Shown here in pieces: positions 6,721 through 8,115 of a stretch of 8,115 nt of DNA (position 1 is the first letter of the stretch; each line of letters starts with the position of its first letter). A program made the position numbers and the translations under genes. This stretch comes from Lichenicola sp964242425 (GTDB lineage: Bacteria > Pseudomonadota > Alphaproteobacteria > Acetobacterales > Acetobacteraceae): NCBI GenBank assembly GCA_964242425.1, contig CAXTCK010000158.1, positions 1 to 8,115 on the forward strand. Reading direction: 5' to 3'. The notes beneath the pieces are model-generated. The model saw nothing but the letters and a program-made list of their open reading frames with translations. It was not told where the DNA came from and did not search any database.

Positions 6721-6866
6721 CAGCCCGATACTTGTCCGCTCTCGATTCAAATCGTGCCCGAACTACGCGAGCGCGCCGAAGACGTGGGAATCACGTTGCC
6801 GCTTGGCGTCGTGGTGTCGATCCCTTCGGGGGATGGGACGGGAAGCCGGCACTGCGGCCTTCGCGG
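6721..6866 (-). pseudogene. Serine resolvase/invertase fragment, frameshifted
   Basis: Minus-strand codons from 6827 read EGIDTTTPSG, a hallmark of Tn3-type resolvases and invertases (usually SLTEGIDTTTPxG). A one-base loss near 6786-6792 shifts the frame, after which HVFGALA, a stop, then F and finally NRERTSIGL match the family's FHVFGALAEFERxLIRERTxxGL. The internal stop TAG (6763-6765) stands where Glu is expected, a one-base change from GAG. Only the segment around the long E-helix survives. The catalytic serine domain and the DNA-binding tail are missing. It probably marks a former transposon or plasmid resolution module in which the hydrolase fragment became embedded. Confidence 0.6.
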
Positions 6867-6911
6867 TTGCGGGCAGTCTTAGTGAGATACGCCATTGAGC
6901 GGTCGAGCCGA

Positions 6912-7373
6912 TCAACCGGGGCTACGCGGGTCATCGACGTTTTGCTCCCAGCCGGCCCCAACCTCGCAAGTCCAATAGTTGTTGAAAAGCAGGCGCTGGG
7001 TCCGCTCGTCCGGCGGTGCCATGTCTTCAGGGGGCAGCTCGCGGCGCTCGGCCGGGATAGCCAAGTTCTTGATCACCTGCTCGAAACCGGCGGGCGTGTA
7101 GCCGTTCAGAACGTGACATGTGCTGCTAGTGACGATGAAGGAATGCACCGTGCCACGTGCGATCCAGACGCTGTCACCGGGCTTGGCCGGCATGAGCTTG
7201 CCGGCGACGGTGAAATCCAACATCCCGTCGACGATGTAGAACCATTCATCACAGAAATTGTGGACGTGCGACACGATTGCACCGGAACCTCTACGCGTCC
7301 ATTGCTCGATGACCGAGTAGCTGCCGCCGGTTCGGGAACCTTCGGCCAGCGGCACCCAAAGGGTGTCGGACAT
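6912..7373 (-). CDS. Single-domain cupin protein
   Basis: This intact protein has 153 residues. Cupin motif 1 lies at residues 31-50: G31, H36, H38, E43 and G50 in G-x4-H-x-H-x4-E-x6-G spacing (segment SHVHNFCDEWFYIVDG). Motif 2 lies at 66-77: G66, R73, G74 and H77 (PGDSVWIARGTVHSF). H36, H38, E43 and H77 form the usual 3-His/1-Glu metal site, so a metal-dependent enzyme or a small-molecule sensor is possible. YTPAGFEQVIKNLAIPAERR in the C-terminal half resembles cupins annotated as quercetin-dioxygenase-like, but the reaction cannot be assigned. AGGA lies 7 bp before the ATG. The gene is divergent from the unknown gene at 7570, and its 3' neighbours are decayed fragments. GC content appears lower than in the efflux operon, consistent with transfer. 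Confidence 0.88.
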   Translation of the reverse strand: MSDTLWVPLAEGSRTGGSYSVIEQWTRRGSGAIVSHVHNFCDEWFYIVDGMLDFTVAGKLMPAKPGDSVWIARGTVHSFIVTSSTCHVLNGYTPAGFEQVIKNLAIPAERRELPPEDMAPPDERTQRLLFNNYWTCEVGAGWEQNVDDPRSPG

Positions 7374-7569
7374 TCAAAATCCTGGCGCCTCGTCGCGGTT
7401 GGCCATGAAAGGTATATTGACGGCTGGAAATGTTGGCATATCGCCTCTTTGTGAGCGTTGATATACGGACGTGGAAGCAACCACGACCAAATGAGGTCCG
7501 AAATCATCCCCCAGGTTTACATATCCATCCAAAGTTAATCCGTTTCAACGGCATAGAGAGACAAATTGC
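7374..7569. promoter_or_regulatory. Shared control region of the cupin and the divergent unknown gene
   Basis: This AT-richer intergenic stretch separates two divergent genes. On the minus strand ATGCCA (plus 7434-7439) and TATACC (plus 7411-7416), spaced 17 bp, make a plausible sigma-70 promoter for the cupin. An imperfect inverted repeat, GTATATTGACG at 7412-7422 and CGTTGATATAC at 7456-7466 (9 of 11 positions pairing, 33-bp spacer), has its left arm over that -10. For the plus-strand gene AGAGAG lies 9 bp before its ATG, but I see no clear promoter. Confidence 0.4.
7412..7466. repeat. Imperfect inverted repeat, candidate operator
   Basis: Arms GTATATTGACG (7412-7422) and CGTTGATATAC (7456-7466) match as reverse complements at 9 of 11 positions. 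One arm covers the proposed cupin -10 element. Centre-to-centre spacing is 44 bp, close to four helical turns, so a looping or two-site repressor is imaginable. No regulator gene is visible beside it. Confidence 0.35.
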
Positions 7570-7959
7570 ATGACGCGAGTCCTTCTAATCGGCATTAAGC
7601 CTGAGGCCGTGGACCTCTCCGACCCTGATCTACCGCCAGGAACCACATCGCAGAAGATTGCGGCCGGGATCAACGCCACCCTGTCGGACATGAACGCGCG
7701 CGGCTGGAAGGCAGCCTTCTGCTCGATCCTGACAGACGATACCGCTGAAAGAACGATCGCCGCATCGCTCGCCGAACACTGGGACTGCATCGTTATCGGC
7801 GCGGGTATCCGTACGCCATCAAGGGGCCTGCCATTGTTCGAGCGGGTCCTCAATGCCGTTCATCGGGGCGCTCCGGAGACACCGATTGCGTTCAATACCT
7901 CTCCAAATGACTCCGCCGATGCGGCAGCAAGGTGGCTGGCCGGCGCGTGCTCAACCTGA
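7570..7959 (+). CDS. Conserved-looking protein of unknown function, Rossmann-like
   Basis: This intact 129-residue protein has no signal peptide or membrane helix, so it is probably cytosolic. It alternates strands and helices. A first strand MTRVLLIGI leads into PEAVDLSDPDLPPGTTSQKI. A Thr/Asp segment (LTDDTAERTIAASLAEH) precedes the strand DCIVIGAGIRTP. The helix FERVLNAVHRGAP and the final strand-loop PIAFNTSPNDSADAAARWL complete it. I recall similar short proteins annotated as hypothetical in other proteobacteria, but know no function. The GxGxR-like turn after DCIVIGA suggests a nucleotide or small-molecule pocket, without proof. AGAGAG 9 bp before the ATG supports the start. It is divergent from the cupin, suggesting shared control, and ends 27 bp before the second insertion sequence. 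GC content is lower than in the efflux operon. Confidence 0.85.
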   Translation: MTRVLLIGIKPEAVDLSDPDLPPGTTSQKIAAGINATLSDMNARGWKAAFCSILTDDTAERTIAASLAEHWDCIVIGAGIRTPSRGLPLFERVLNAVHRGAPETPIAFNTSPNDSADAAARWLAGACST

Positions 7960-7986
7960 GCCTTGTCGGCAATTAGCCGCCGCATC

Positions 7987-8115
7987 GGTTCTGTCAGCCC
8001 TCGCGCCAGCGACGGATCTGGTAGGGTGTGGGCGGCTGACGTAGCATCGCCGGTGAAGGCAGCAGGCGGGACATCGGGATGAACTGCGTGTGCTGTGGCT
8101 CTGCGGCCGTGACGG
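7987..8115 (+). mobile_element. IS6-like insertion sequence, left end (copy 2, runs off window)
   Basis: The end GGTTCTGTCAGC at 7987 matches copy 1. An ungapped comparison of 129 bp with 6002-6130 gives 24 mismatches by eye, about 81% identity. The two are therefore related members, not a fresh duplicate. Orientation is the same as copy 1. The 8 bp outside the two left ends differ (GATGAGGC versus GCCGCATC), so these flanks give no evidence of a shared target duplication. Confidence 0.8.
8079..8115 (+). CDS. IS6-family transposase, first 12 codons (runs off right edge)
   Basis: ATG at 8079 starts MNCVCCGSAAVT, the Cys-rich N-terminus seen in IS6-family transposases of this type. The CxxC of the zinc-finger-like head is visible. 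The start codon and early frame are intact, unlike copy 1. Whether the element is complete cannot be judged here. Confidence 0.75.
   Translation, partial: MNCVCCGSAAVT

Noticed and set aside
6696..7454. 252-residue plus-strand open frame
   Set aside because: It is antisense to the cupin, whose metal-binding motifs are intact.
5994..7986. Matching 8-bp target duplications beside the two IS left ends
   Set aside because: The flanking octamers GATGAGGC and GCCGCATC are different.

Overview
The window is GC-rich proteobacterial DNA. Codon use and gene content suggest an alphaproteobacterium, possibly Rhodospirillales or Acetobacteraceae, but no rRNA or other phylogenetic marker is present. It falls into three parts: a scarred left edge, an intact drug-efflux operon with a divergent regulator, and a mosaic of insertion-sequence (IS) and gene debris around two intact small genes.

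Left edge (1-525). The C-terminal end of a probable ScpA-type condensin subunit runs in from outside. It is followed by a 12-codon open frame and, on the minus strand, a 36-codon stub resembling the N-terminus of a large DNA methyltransferase. The rest of this stretch shows nothing convincing.

Efflux locus (526-5953). A PadR-family regulator on the minus strand faces a three-gene plus-strand operon. The operon encodes an EmrA/HlyD-type periplasmic adaptor, an EmrB/QacA-type 14-helix MFS pump (DHA2 family) and a NodT-type outer-membrane lipoprotein channel. The genes are 7 bp apart or overlapping, so the three products probably form one tripartite pump spanning both membranes. The PadR protein probably represses the operon from the shared intergenic region. 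The adaptor has an unusually long Asp/Lys/Ser-rich cytoplasmic tail.

Mosaic region (about 6002-8115). Two IS6-like insertion sequences lie in the same orientation. Their left ends (6002 and 7987) align without gaps over 129 bp at about 81% identity (counted by eye). The first copy is dead: ATA in place of the start codon, a +1 frameshift, a nonsense codon, an internal deletion and no visible right end. The second runs off the window with an intact start. Between them, on the minus strand, lie an alpha/beta-hydrolase tail joined to a serine-resolvase fragment, then an intact single-domain cupin. The last gene is a divergently transcribed 129-residue protein of unknown function. An inverted repeat between these two intact genes overlaps a plausible promoter.

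No clearly new system is evident. The least explained element is the divergent cupin/unknown-protein pair with its shared palindromic control region, enclosed by two related but non-identical IS6-like elements.
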